Below, piece by piece: positions 18,255-27,336 of a DNA stretch of 64,000 nucleotides. The position numbers and the translations under genes were made by a program. Positions within the stretch are counted from its first letter, which is position 1; each line of letters begins with the position of its first letter. The stretch is from an uncultured Pseudoxanthomonas sp. (GTDB lineage Bacteria; Pseudomonadota; Gammaproteobacteria; Xanthomonadales; Xanthomonadaceae), in contig CAMLGZ010000006.1 of the NCBI GenBank assembly GCA_946479745.1, forward strand, positions 124,001 to 188,000, in the 5' to 3' direction. Below the pieces are notes generated by a model. The model had not been told where the DNA came from. It did no database searches and was given only the letters and a program-made list of their open reading frames with translations.

Positions 18255-20039
18255 TTAGGGCGCGGCTGGCGCAACGACCACTTTGGCCCCGCCGACCGGA
18301 CTGCGCGGATCGCTGCCCGCGGACAACTCGTTGCGCGTCCGGTCCCAGGCCACGGTCTGCAGGTTGCCCCAGACATGGCTGGAACCGCGCCCGCCGCTGG
18401 CTTCGTCGCCCGGCAGATCGACCTGGTGCCCCATCGCCTCCAGGGCCTTGGCCACTTCCGGCGAGAACGCGCCGCTTTCGGCGGAAATCACGTCCGGCAG
18501 CCACTGGTGGTGATAGCGCGGAAGCGCGGCGACCTGCTGCGCGGACAAACCGGCGTCGTACCCCAGGATGCCCAGCAACACCATGGTGATGATACGGCTA
18601 CCGCCGGGCGTGCCCAACACCACGACTTTGTCGGAAGATTCCATGAACGTGGGCGTCATGGAGCTGAGCATGCGCTTGCCCGGCTTGGGCGCGTTGGCCT
18701 CGTAGCCCATCACCCCGAAAGCGTTGGGCGTGCCGGGCTTGAGCGCGAAATCGTCCATCTCGTCGTTGAGCAGCACGCCGGTGCCGGGCGGTATCAAGCC
18801 CGATCCGTACAGCAGGTTCACCGTCTGCGTGCCGCCAACCCGGTTGCCTTCGGCGTCGATGATGGAGAAGTGGGTGGTTTCATCGTCTTCCAGCGGCGTC
18901 GGCTTGCCCGAGAGCAAGTCGCTGGGCGTGGCCTTGTCCGGATGGATAGTGGCGCGAAGGCCTTGCGCGTAATCGCGGCTGGTCAGCACTTTCTGCGGGA
19001 TCTCCACGAAATCCGGATCGCCCAGGAAAAAGGTGCGGTCGCGAAAGGCGCGGCGCATGGCTTCGGTCACCAGATGGATGCGGTGCGCTTCATCCAGTTG
19101 CTGCAGGTTCCAGGCTTCCAATATCTGCAGCATCTCCGCCAATGCGATGCCACCCGAAGACGGCGGCGGCGCAGTGGTCACCTTCCAGCCCCGATAGTCG
19201 AAGCTGATGGGCGCGCGTTGCTTCACCTGGTAGGCGGCAAGCTCCTGCGCCGTCCAACGACCGCCGGCCTGGTTCACGCCCTTGATCAGTTTGCGCGCGG
19301 TCTCGCCGCGGTAGAAACCGTCGAAACCGTCGGCCGCCAGCAGCTCCAGCGTGTGCGCCAGTTCCGGCTGGCGGAAGATGTCGCCTTCGGCGATCGGCTT
19401 ACCGTTGCGCAGATAGACTTCGCGCGTACCGGGGTAACGGTCCATGATTTCGCGACGCGACGCGTAGCCCTTGGCCATACGCGCGTACACCGGGAAACCT
19501 TCGCGGGCGATGCGGATAGCGGGCGCCAGCGATTGCCGCAACGGCAGGCGTCCGTGCTTGCCGGCCAGTTCCACCAGCGCCGCTGGCAATCCCGGGATGC
19601 CGGCCGACCACGGGCCGTTCATCGAACGGTCCCGGTCCAGCTCGCCTTTCTTGTCCAGAAATTGCTCGGGCGTAGCCGATTCAGGCGCGTACTCGCGCGC
19701 ATCCAGCATCACGTCTTTGCCGCTACGGGCATCGTGCAGCAGGAAGAGTCCGCCACCGCCCAGACCGGAGCTGATCGGCTCCACCACCGACAACGTGGAC
19801 GACACCGCCACGGCCGCATCGAAGGCATTACCGCCTTCGGCAAGCACCTGCAGTCCTGCGTCGGTGGCAAGGTGGTGACCCGAAGCGATGGCCGTGCCCG
19901 GCGGATGCGCGGCGAGCGAAGCGGGAGCGGGCCGCGCCTGCGGCGAGAGCGCCAGGGTGGTGGCCGGCAGCAGCGCCACTGCGCATGCGAAAAGGAATCC
20001 AGCCAAACGCTTGCGTGACTTCATGCTCGCCGACTTCAT
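18255..20039 (-). CDS. ggt: Gamma-glutamyltransferase (glutathione hydrolase)
   Basis: Periplasmic Ntn-hydrolase precursor that cleaves gamma-glutamyl compounds such as glutathione and self-processes into two subunits. 594 residues with a signal peptide (LAGFLFACAVALLPATTLA), GNAFDAAVAVSSTLSVVEP, GLGGGGLFLL, and the autocleavage/catalytic threonine in DDETTHFSIIDAEGN; GSGLIPPGTGVLLNDEMDDF and MLSSMTPTF follow. ATG at 20039 overlaps the ferredoxin stop by four bases (ATGA); an ATG at 20024 would still leave the signal peptide intact. The coupling to a ferredoxin gene is unexpected. Confidence 0.95.
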   Translation of the reverse strand: MKSASMKSRKRLAGFLFACAVALLPATTLALSPQARPAPASLAAHPPGTAIASGHHLATDAGLQVLAEGGNAFDAAVAVSSTLSVVEPISSGLGGGGLFLLHDARSGKDVMLDAREYAPESATPEQFLDKKGELDRDRSMNGPWSAGIPGLPAALVELAGKHGRLPLRQSLAPAIRIAREGFPVYARMAKGYASRREIMDRYPGTREVYLRNGKPIAEGDIFRQPELAHTLELLAADGFDGFYRGETARKLIKGVNQAGGRWTAQELAAYQVKQRAPISFDYRGWKVTTAPPPSSGGIALAEMLQILEAWNLQQLDEAHRIHLVTEAMRRAFRDRTFFLGDPDFVEIPQKVLTSRDYAQGLRATIHPDKATPSDLLSGKPTPLEDDETTHFSIIDAEGNRVGGTQTVNLLYGSGLIPPGTGVLLNDEMDDFALKPGTPNAFGVMGYEANAPKPGKRMLSSMTPTFMESSDKVVVLGTPGGSRIITMVLLGILGYDAGLSAQQVAALPRYHHQWLPDVISAESGAFSPEVAKALEAMGHQVDLPGDEASGGRGSSHVWGNLQTVAWDRTRNELSAGSDPRSPVGGAKVVVAPAAP

Positions 20040-20290
20040 GCCTGCTCCTCTTGCAGCCGGCGCAGTTTCGCCAGTAAGTCTTGTTCGGTTTCGGGAAATG
20101 CCGGGTCCGGGTCGATGCATTCCACCGGGCAGACGACCACGCATTGGGGTTCGTCGTAATGCCCGACGCACTCGGTGCATCGGGCAGGATCGATGACATA
20201 GATGGTTTCGCCCATGGCGATGGCCTGATTGGGACAGGCCGGCTCGCACACGTCGCAGTTCACGCACAGCTCGTTGATCTTCAGTGACAT
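20036..20290 (-). CDS. YfhL-type 2[4Fe-4S] ferredoxin
   Basis: 84-residue ferredoxin starting MSLKINELCVNCDVCEPACP. The two cluster motifs are CVNCDVCEPACPNQ and CTECVGHYDEPQCVVVCPVEC; the insertion between Cys residues of the second motif is typical of the Allochromatium/YfhL group. A low-potential electron carrier in the cytosol; partners unknown. It precedes ggt with a 4-base overlap and lies in the coaD/rsmD neighbourhood, its usual place in gammaproteobacteria. Confidence 0.95.
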   Translation of the reverse strand: MSLKINELCVNCDVCEPACPNQAIAMGETIYVIDPARCTECVGHYDEPQCVVVCPVECIDPDPAFPETEQDLLAKLRRLQEEQA

Positions 20291-20379
20291 TTCGATTGAA
20301 GGCTCAAAGGCGCTGCTTTTCCGGTTCCGGGGTTACTCATCCGCAAGGCGTGGCCGCACCGCGGCCACGCCCCGGGAAA

Positions 20380-20868
20380 TCACTTGGCTTCGACGAAAAC
20401 GTAATCGGCGCCGGTGGCGGTGACCGCCGCCTTGACGCGTTCGCTGTCGGCGGCCTGGCCGATGAAGACGATCTTGACCTTCTTCATGGTGTCCGGCGGC
20501 ACGTCCTTGAACCCGGCCACGGCGATGTCGGCCATCTTGGCCGATTCAGGCGAACCGAATGCGATCAGGTTGCCGCCGACGATACCGCGCGCCAAAGCGT
20601 TGCGGACCTGGTCCAGCTGGCCCTTGTAGTCGCCCTCGAACTTGGGATTGCTCTGGCTGGTCAGGTAATAGACGAACGGACTGTTGGTGATGTCGCCCAT
20701 GTTGCGGCTCACCACATCCTGCAGGTAGGCCTTCCAGGCGGCATCGTCGGCGGTAGCGGGCGCAGCGAGTGGCGCTGTTTCCACGGGCGCGGCGGCTTCC
20801 TGCTTCTTGCAGGCGGCGAACGTCAGCACCAGGCAGGCGGCAAGCAAAATTCGTGTAGCGATCTTCAT
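20380..20868 (-). CDS. Putative lipoprotein of unknown function
   Basis: 162 residues beginning with a lipoprotein signal, MKIATRILLAACLVLTFAAC, cysteine at residue 20. After an Ala/Pro/Thr linker comes a domain with DVVSRNMGDITNSPFVYYL and a C-terminal half that resembles a beta-alpha fold (VKIVFIGQAADSERVKAAVTATGADYVFVEAK). GGGGAAG upstream of ATG 20868 supports this start over a longer in-frame reading. I do not recognise the family; it sits between ferredoxin and coaD. Confidence 0.82.
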   Translation of the reverse strand: MKIATRILLAACLVLTFAACKKQEAAAPVETAPLAAPATADDAAWKAYLQDVVSRNMGDITNSPFVYYLTSQSNPKFEGDYKGQLDQVRNALARGIVGGNLIAFGSPESAKMADIAVAGFKDVPPDTMKKVKIVFIGQAADSERVKAAVTATGADYVFVEAK

Positions 20869-20915
20869 GGTTTCTTCCCCTCCAGTAAGTCTTGCGGTGA
20901 ATGGTACGGCATGGA

Positions 20916-22051
<1,136 letters not shown>

Positions 22052-22098
22052 TGGGGTGCCGGTGCTAGCATGTATGCATTCTCCGACATCCCCGAGCA

Positions 22099-23268
22099 AT
22101 GGTCAGTTTTTTCCGTCGCAAGAAGCCCGCCTCCGGCTCCGAAACCCCGCCTGAGAGCGACCCCACGCGCCGTTACAGTACGGAAGAGCTGGCCGCCGCA
22201 TTCCCCGAAACCACTGGGGAAGGCCCATCCGCCGATCCGGGTGTGGTCGCCGAAACCGCTACCGAAGCGCCCGCCCCTGAAGCGCCTTTAGCCACTGCGC
22301 TTGCGGTCCCGGCACCGGACGAAGCCACCCAACCCGCTCCCGCGCCAGCCGGAAAACCCGGGTGGCGCGAACGCCTGCGCGGCAGTGGTTTCGCGCGTGG
22401 ACTGGGCGGGCTGTTCTCGCGCAATCCCAAGTTGGACGACGACTTGCTGGATGAAATCGAAACGGCCCTGCTCACCGCCGATGTCGGCGTGCCCGCGACC
22501 ACGGCCCTGGTCGAAGGTCTGCGCAAACGCATGAAGGCGCGCGAATTCAGCGATGCGCAGGCTCTGCTCAAGGCGCTGCGTGCGGAACTGATCGCGATGC
22601 TGACCCCGGTGGCGCTGCCGCTGCAAATCGATCGCGCCCGCCGGCCCTTCGTCGTGCTCACTGTCGGCGTCAACGGTGTCGGTAAAACCACCACCATCGG
22701 CAAGCTGGCGCGCCGCTTCAAAGAACAGGGCCACAGCCTGATGCTGGCCGCGGGCGACACCTTCCGCGCCGCCGCGGTGGCGCAGCTGCAGACCTGGGGC
22801 GAACGCAACGGCGTGCCGGTGATCGCCCAAGGGCAGGACGCCGATGCGGCGTCGGTAGCGTTCGACGCGCTGCAGGCGGCCAAGGCGCGCGGCATGGAAG
22901 TGCTGATCGCCGACACCGCAGGACGCCTGCACACGCAACAGGGATTGATGGCCGAACTGGGCAAGATCCGTCGCGTGCTGGGAAAACTCGACCCCAGCGC
23001 TCCGCACGAAGTGCTGATGGTCATCGACGGCACCACCGGGCAAAACGCGCTGTCGCAGCTGCGCCAGTTCCATGCGGCCGTTGGCGTCACCGGGTTGGTG
23101 GTGACCAAACTGGACGGCACCGCCAAAGGCGGCGTGGTGTTCGCGCTGGCCCGCGAGTTCGGCATTCCGATCCGCTATGCCGGCATCGGCGAACGCTCGG
23201 AGGATTTGCGCGTGTTCGATGCTGAAGCCTTTGTCGATGCGTTGTTGCCGGAAGCGCTGGGTGCGTGA
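22099..23268 (+). CDS. ftsY: Signal recognition particle receptor FtsY
   Basis: SRP receptor GTPase that docks ribosome-nascent chain complexes at the inner membrane. 389 residues: Glu/Ala/Pro-rich acidic A domain (1 to about 90), then the NG domain with GVNGVGKTTTIGKLARRF (P-loop), AAGDTFRAAAVAQLQTW, DTAGRLHTQ and TKLDGTAKGGVVFA. C-terminus DAEAFVDALLPEALGA is typical. Not followed by ftsE/ftsX as in E. coli. Confidence 0.97.
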   Translation: MVSFFRRKKPASGSETPPESDPTRRYSTEELAAAFPETTGEGPSADPGVVAETATEAPAPEAPLATALAVPAPDEATQPAPAPAGKPGWRERLRGSGFARGLGGLFSRNPKLDDDLLDEIETALLTADVGVPATTALVEGLRKRMKAREFSDAQALLKALRAELIAMLTPVALPLQIDRARRPFVVLTVGVNGVGKTTTIGKLARRFKEQGHSLMLAAGDTFRAAAVAQLQTWGERNGVPVIAQGQDADAASVAFDALQAAKARGMEVLIADTAGRLHTQQGLMAELGKIRRVLGKLDPSAPHEVLMVIDGTTGQNALSQLRQFHAAVGVTGLVVTKLDGTAKGGVVFALAREFGIPIRYAGIGERSEDLRVFDAEAFVDALLPEALGA

Positions 23269-23330
23269 AACAGGCCATCAGGCATTTTGAATCCATTCGC
23301 GTATTTAAAAGCCGTTCGTGTATTAAAAAA

Positions 23331-23437
23331 CCGTTCGTGGTGAGCCTGTCGAACCACGCTCTTGGCGCTGTCCTTCCAGTTGCAGCTACTTTGACTTTTC
23401 CGCGAAAGGCATGGTTCGACAGGCTCACCACTAACGG
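23331..23437. repeat. Inverted GTGAGCCTGTCGAACCA repeat pair
   Basis: GTGGTGAGCCTGTCGAACCA at the left and TGGTTCGACAGGCTCACCAC at the right are exact reverse complements, flanked by CCGTT/AACGG. Another extragenic family without a GTAG head, seen once here. Shorter GCGTATTTAAAAGCCGTTCGTG-like tandem fragments lie just upstream. Confidence 0.85.
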
Positions 23438-23496
23438 AGTTCATGGGTTGCGACAAAATGAATGCCACAGGTGATCAGGCACACGAGCAGGTTGGC

Positions 23497-24747
23497 ATGA
23501 CCCGGCGCCGTAAGATTGCGCTGTTCGTAATCGCGACGCTGATTTTGATTGCCGCTCTGCTGTTGCGCTGGCTGTCGCGTCCCGAATTCGTCACCGCCAC
23601 CATCCTCGGTCAGGCCGGCAAAGCCCTGGGACTGGAAATCACCGCCACCGGCATCGGCGAATATCGCCTGCGCGGCACCCCGCAACTGATCGTGCGACAG
23701 GTCACCGCACGAGAGCCCGGCGCGAAGACGCCCTTGCTCACCGCCGAACGCATTTTCATTGCCGTGCCTTGGTCCACGCTGCGCGCACGCGGTAGCGACC
23801 TGACCGCAAACCGAGTGGAATTGGATGCGCCGGTGCTGGATATGGCCGCCTTCCAGCACTGGCAAGCCAAGCGGCCGCCCAGCGACACTCCGATTCCTAC
23901 TCTGTCGCGTGGAATCGGCATCGTGCGCGGACAGATCGTAGGTAGCGACTGGAAGATCGAAGCGCTGGATGCCGAACTACCGTCGCTGGCGTCGGGACGA
24001 CCCTTGCGCATGCATCTGCGTGGCCGCTATGCCGGCGGCAAGTTGCGAGTGCCCGCCGATGTCTACGCCAGTCTGACCCAGCCGGGTTCGGGCGCGGGAG
24101 TTGGAGTCGTCGGCCAGATCACACTCGAAAGTGCGCAGTGGCGACTGCCTTCGCAGATCACCTTATCGGCGAAGCTGCGCAGCGAACAGGGTTTTCGTCT
24201 GCATAGCGCCGTGCTCGGCGCACAATCGCGCTATGTATCCGGAGATACCTCACTGCCGTTCGCGTTGGGCCTTGCCGGGCCGCTTCTGCTCAGCGACAAA
24301 GCCATCACCCTGCAACCTGCGGGCGTGTCGCTGCGTGGCCAGGACGCGATGCCCACGCTGGATGCCACGGGTGGCTTATCCCTCACCGACGAGCTGCATC
24401 TGAAACTGGACGGCAGCCTCGCCGGTTGGCCCTCCGCATGGCCGGCATTGCCGCCACCGCTTGGGCAATCCGATTCGCCGCTTCCCTTCGCACTGGGTTA
24501 CAACGGCGCCAGCGATCTGTCAGGGATCACCGCCTTACGATTGCAACGCGACCGCACCGAATTCGACGGCTGTTTCCGTTTGTTCGAAGTACTGGATTGG
24601 AGCGCTATCAGCGCCAAAGGCTCTCCGCTTCCTCCTCTTGTCGGCACATTGAAATCGCCCAGACTGGAAGTGTCGGGCGCGATGCTGGAAGGCGTCGAAC
24701 TGCAGTTGGAAGATCCCTCTATTCCCGCGAGCCATGCATCGGAATGA
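23497..24747 (+). CDS. AsmA-like inner-membrane protein
   Basis: 416 residues: short basic N-terminus (MTRRRK), one transmembrane helix (IALFVIATLILIAALLLRWL), then a long periplasmic beta-rich region resembling AsmA/DUF748 proteins (TAERIFIAVPWSTLRARG, LTANRVELDAPVLD, LRMHLRGRYAGGKLRVPADVY). ATG at 23497 places the helix at the usual distance; starts at 23443 or 23458 are possible, 23443 having a GGAG contributed by the repeat. Its stop overlaps the mutY start (ATGA). A role in envelope lipid transport is the family-level expectation only. Confidence 0.78.
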   Translation: MTRRRKIALFVIATLILIAALLLRWLSRPEFVTATILGQAGKALGLEITATGIGEYRLRGTPQLIVRQVTAREPGAKTPLLTAERIFIAVPWSTLRARGSDLTANRVELDAPVLDMAAFQHWQAKRPPSDTPIPTLSRGIGIVRGQIVGSDWKIEALDAELPSLASGRPLRMHLRGRYAGGKLRVPADVYASLTQPGSGAGVGVVGQITLESAQWRLPSQITLSAKLRSEQGFRLHSAVLGAQSRYVSGDTSLPFALGLAGPLLLSDKAITLQPAGVSLRGQDAMPTLDATGGLSLTDELHLKLDGSLAGWPSAWPALPPPLGQSDSPLPFALGYNGASDLSGITALRLQRDRTEFDGCFRLFEVLDWSAISAKGSPLPPLVGTLKSPRLEVSGAMLEGVELQLEDPSIPASHASE

Positions 24748-25802
24748 GCACCATTCCAGAGACCTTCGCGCAACGCCTGCTGGAATGGTTCGACCATTCC
24801 GGCCGCCACGACCTGCCCTGGCAGCATCCGCGCACGCCGTACCGCGTATGGCTGGCGGAAATCATGCTGCAGCAGACGCAGGTGAAGACGGTGATGCCGT
24901 ACTTCGAGCGTTTCGTCGGCGTGTTTCCCACGTTGACGGATCTGGCCGCGGCATCGCTGGACGAAGTGTTGGCGCAATGGTCCGGGTTGGGCTACTACGC
25001 CCGCGCGCGCAATCTGCATGTGGCCGCGCGGCGCTGCGTAGAACTGCACGGCGGCGACCTGCCGCGCGACTACGATGCGCTGGTCGCGTTACCGGGCATC
25101 GGCCGCAGCACCGCCGGCGCGATTCTGGCGCAGGCCTGGGGCGATCGCTTCGCGATCCTGGACGGCAACGTCAAGCGCGTGCTCACGCGTTTCCACGGCA
25201 TCGCCGGTTGGCCGAACGCGCCAGCAGTGGAAAAAGAATTGTGGGCCTTGGCGCAGGCGCATCTTCCGCAATCGCGCATGGCCGACTACACCCAGGCGCA
25301 GATGGATTTCGGCGCCACCTTGTGCACGCGCCAGAACCCGGCCTGCATGCTGTGCACATTGAGCAGCGACTGCGTCGCGTTGAACGAGGGACGTGTAGAA
25401 GAACTTCCCACTTCCCGTCCCGGCAAGCCATTGCCGGAACGCACGGCGCTCGTGCTGCTGGCGGAGAACGCAGCAGGCGAAATCCTGCTGCAGCGCCGCC
25501 CGCCGACCGGCATCTGGGCATCGCTATGGTCGTTGCCGGAAGCGGAAACCCACGAGCAGGCGCGCGTCTGGTTCTCGGCGCACCTGCAGGGCGACTACGA
25601 TCGCGCCGAGGCGCTGGCGGAAATCCCGCATACCTTCACCCATTATCGCCTGCGCATGCATCCGCTGCGCTGGCAAACGCTCGTCGCGTGCGATGCAGTG
25701 CGCGACAATGACGATCTGCGCTGGGTGGCGCGCGCGGAGCTGGTTTCACTGGGACTGCCGGCGCCTATTCGAAAACTGCTCGGCGGGACACTCGGCAAAT
25801 AA
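24744..25802 (+). CDS. mutY: A/G-specific adenine DNA glycosylase MutY
   Basis: Removes adenine mispaired with 8-oxoguanine. 352 residues: EIMLQQTQVKTVMPYFERF, helix-hairpin-helix LVALPGIGRSTAGAILAQAW with catalytic Asp in ILDGNVKRVLTR, FeS cluster loop CTRQNPACMLCTLSSDC, and a C-terminal NUDIX-like domain (LLQRRPPTGIWASLWSLPE) recognising oxoG. ATG overlaps the upstream gene by four bases. Followed by yggX, as in enterobacteria. Confidence 0.97.
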   Translation: MSTIPETFAQRLLEWFDHSGRHDLPWQHPRTPYRVWLAEIMLQQTQVKTVMPYFERFVGVFPTLTDLAAASLDEVLAQWSGLGYYARARNLHVAARRCVELHGGDLPRDYDALVALPGIGRSTAGAILAQAWGDRFAILDGNVKRVLTRFHGIAGWPNAPAVEKELWALAQAHLPQSRMADYTQAQMDFGATLCTRQNPACMLCTLSSDCVALNEGRVEELPTSRPGKPLPERTALVLLAENAAGEILLQRRPPTGIWASLWSLPEAETHEQARVWFSAHLQGDYDRAEALAEIPHTFTHYRLRMHPLRWQTLVACDAVRDNDDLRWVARAELVSLGLPAPIRKLLGGTLGK

Positions 25803-25811
25803 GGAACAGCC

Positions 25812-26081
25812 ATGCCAAGAACCATTTTCTGCGAATACGAAAAACGCGAGGTCGAGGGCCTGGATTTCGTTCCCTATCCCGGCGAACTGGGCCAGCGCCT
25901 CTATGCGCATATCGGCAAGTCCGCCTGGACCGCATGGCTGGCCCACCAGACCATGCTGATCAACGAAAACCGCCTGTCGCCGCGCGATCCCAAGCATCGC
26001 GCGTTCCTGGAGGCGGAGTTGGAGAAATTCCTGTTTTCGGGCGATGCGGAAAAGCCGGCGGGGTATGTGCCGGAGGAGTAA
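25812..26081 (+). CDS. yggX: Probable Fe(2+)-trafficking protein YggX
   Basis: 89-residue cytosolic protein that protects Fe-S clusters from oxidative damage. It starts [19 protein letters not shown] with the conserved Cys at residue 7 and continues [20 protein letters not shown] and [13 protein letters not shown], all family hallmarks. It lies 9 bases after mutY with AAGGAACAGCC as ribosome-binding region, so mutY-yggX is an operon. Confidence 0.97.
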   Translation: MPRTIFCEYEKREVEGLDFVPYPGELGQRLYAHIGKSAWTAWLAHQTMLINENRLSPRDPKHRAFLEAELEKFLFSGDAEKPAGYVPEE

Positions 26082-26082
26082 A

Positions 26083-26172
26083 CCCTTCTCCCGCCGGGAG
26101 AAGGTGCCCGTAGGGCGGATGAGGTGCGGCGGAGTCCATAGATCTGTACCACATGGACTCCGCCGTACCCTC
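26083..26172. repeat. Composite palindrome after yggX
   Basis: A CCCTTCTCCCGCCGGGAGAA unit (family of 8482) runs into a second dyad whose 13-bp arms CGGCGGAGTCCAT (26127-26139) and ATGGACTCCGCCG (26153-26165) are perfect. Two extragenic repeat families appear nested here. Confidence 0.75.
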
Positions 26173-26179
26173 ACCCCAA

Positions 26180-26210
26180 CCCCTCTCCCAATGGGAGAGG
26201 GGCTTTTTTT
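26180..26210. terminator. Intrinsic terminator after yggX
   Basis: CCCCTCTCCC, loop AAT, GGGAGAGGGG, then C and seven T. It serves the plus-strand mutY-yggX operon; the T-run touches the stop codon of the convergent lipoprotein gene. Confidence 0.85.
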
Positions 26211-26661
26211 AACCGCCAGCAGCAGCTTCCCGCTCAACCAGCTGAGCCTCGCGCAGATCCTTCTGGGCCTGTTTGAGCGCTTTCACGTCCAACGGGCGAA
26301 TAGTGTTGATCCGACAGGGAAGGCGGATGCTGCCGCTGCCGCCACCGTGCACGTACACGTTGTCGAAACGCGCCGAGACGCGGCTCATCATGTTGCTCAG
26401 GCTGATGGCCGGCGCGTAATCCAGATCCATGCAGGGACCGGTGAGCTCCAGCAGGTAGGCCTGATTGGGCTTGGTCCAGACCGCCAATGCGGTGTCGCCC
26501 AACGGGGTCCAGCCGCTGATTTGACCGAAGTATTGGAAGTCCTTGACCGTTTCGCCCGCATGGGATCTGTACAGGGCCAGGGTTTCGGCGTCGGACATCC
26601 GGGTGGTGCTGCAGGCGCCCAGCGACAGGCTCAGGGCCAGCAGTAAGAGTGTGCGTTTCAT
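26209..26661 (-). CDS. DUF6491-like lipoprotein
   Basis: 150 residues. Lipoprotein signal MKRTLLLLALSLSLGAC with Cys at 17, then YRSHAGETVKDFQYFGQISGW, a segment ending LELTGPCMDLDYAPAISL, and a second conserved-looking Cys in IRLPCRINTIRPLDV; the two cysteines could form a disulfide. The pattern matches the small DUF6491 family of xanthomonad lipoproteins as I recall it; function unknown. Monocistronic. Confidence 0.82.
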   Translation of the reverse strand: MKRTLLLLALSLSLGACSTTRMSDAETLALYRSHAGETVKDFQYFGQISGWTPLGDTALAVWTKPNQAYLLELTGPCMDLDYAPAISLSNMMSRVSARFDNVYVHGGGSGSIRLPCRINTIRPLDVKALKQAQKDLREAQLVEREAAAGG

Positions 26662-26821
26662 GCTTTGCTCCGGGGTTGTGTGGGAATTGCGTCAATAATG
26701 CGCCCTCGAGATTGAAGCAAAAGACGCCTCCCGCGGCGTGTTCAGCGCCCAGGCGGCTTGCCGCGCAGGCCCCATCCCCGTATCATGCCGCCCCTCACTT
26801 CGGCTTGGCCGCAGGTGCAGT

Positions 26822-26897
26822 GGCCGGGTAGCTCAGTCGGTAGAGCAAGGGATTGAAAATCCCTGTGTCGGGGGTTCGATTCCCTCCCCGGCCACCA
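26822..26897 (+). tRNA. tRNA-Phe (GAA)
   Basis: 76-base cloverleaf: acceptor GGCCGGG pairs with CCCGGCC, D arm GCTC...GAGC, anticodon stem AGGGA/TCCCT with loop TTGAAAA giving anticodon GAA, T loop GGTTCGATTCC, and encoded CCA end. Confidence 0.98.
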
Positions 26898-26928
26898 TTT
26901 TTGGTGGACCAAACTCCAGATTTATCAG

Positions 26929-26953
26929 GGCTTCCAGCGATGGGAGCCTTTTT
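26929..26953 (+). terminator. Terminator of tRNA-Phe
   Basis: GGCTTCC, six-base loop AGCGAT, GGGAGCC, then TTTTT; seven pairs including one G-T, 31 bases after the tRNA. Confidence 0.75.
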
Positions 26954-27293
26954 CGTTCCTGGACCCGGAATATTGTTTCTGGCCCATGTCCGGCCGACTT
27001 AGCCTACAAAACACTCGATGAAATATTCCAGCCTCGAGCATCACGTGGGCCGGATGCAATTGGTCGTTGTAGGAGCGGCGCAAGTCGCGAGGCAGTGGAG
27101 ATTGAGCGTTGCCAGTGGGCCTTGGGAATCAGGGTTCGCACGTCCTACCGGCGATGCCCGCCAGCAACCCTGCCCCCACAGCCACGAAGGCGGATTTCCC
27201 CGCAATCACGCGCATACGGTCATCGAAGACCGACTTCCCCGCTAGCAGAACGGCAGTGCACATGCCTCGGTTGAAATACGGCTATTCCCAATA
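26954..27293. other. Gene-poor spacer before the siderophore receptor
   Basis: About 340 bases with no supportable gene. It contains one unpaired arm of a GTAG-headed repeat at 27068-27095 (TGTAGGAGCGGCGCAAGTCG), suggesting a decayed REPIN, and runs into the Fur box at 27294. Short open frames here lack ribosome-binding sites and recognisable sequence. Confidence 0.6.
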
Positions 27294-27312
27294 GATAATG
27301 ATTCTCATTGCC
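27294..27312. promoter_or_regulatory. Fur box
   Basis: GATAATGATTCTCATTGCC matches 15 of 19 positions of the consensus GATAATGATAATCATTATC, with the left half perfect. It is centred about 34 bases before the receptor start, a repressing position. Iron-Fur control of the receptor/PepSY pair is inferred. Confidence 0.85.
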
Positions 27313-27336
27313 TTTTCATCCTATGCCGGAATATCC

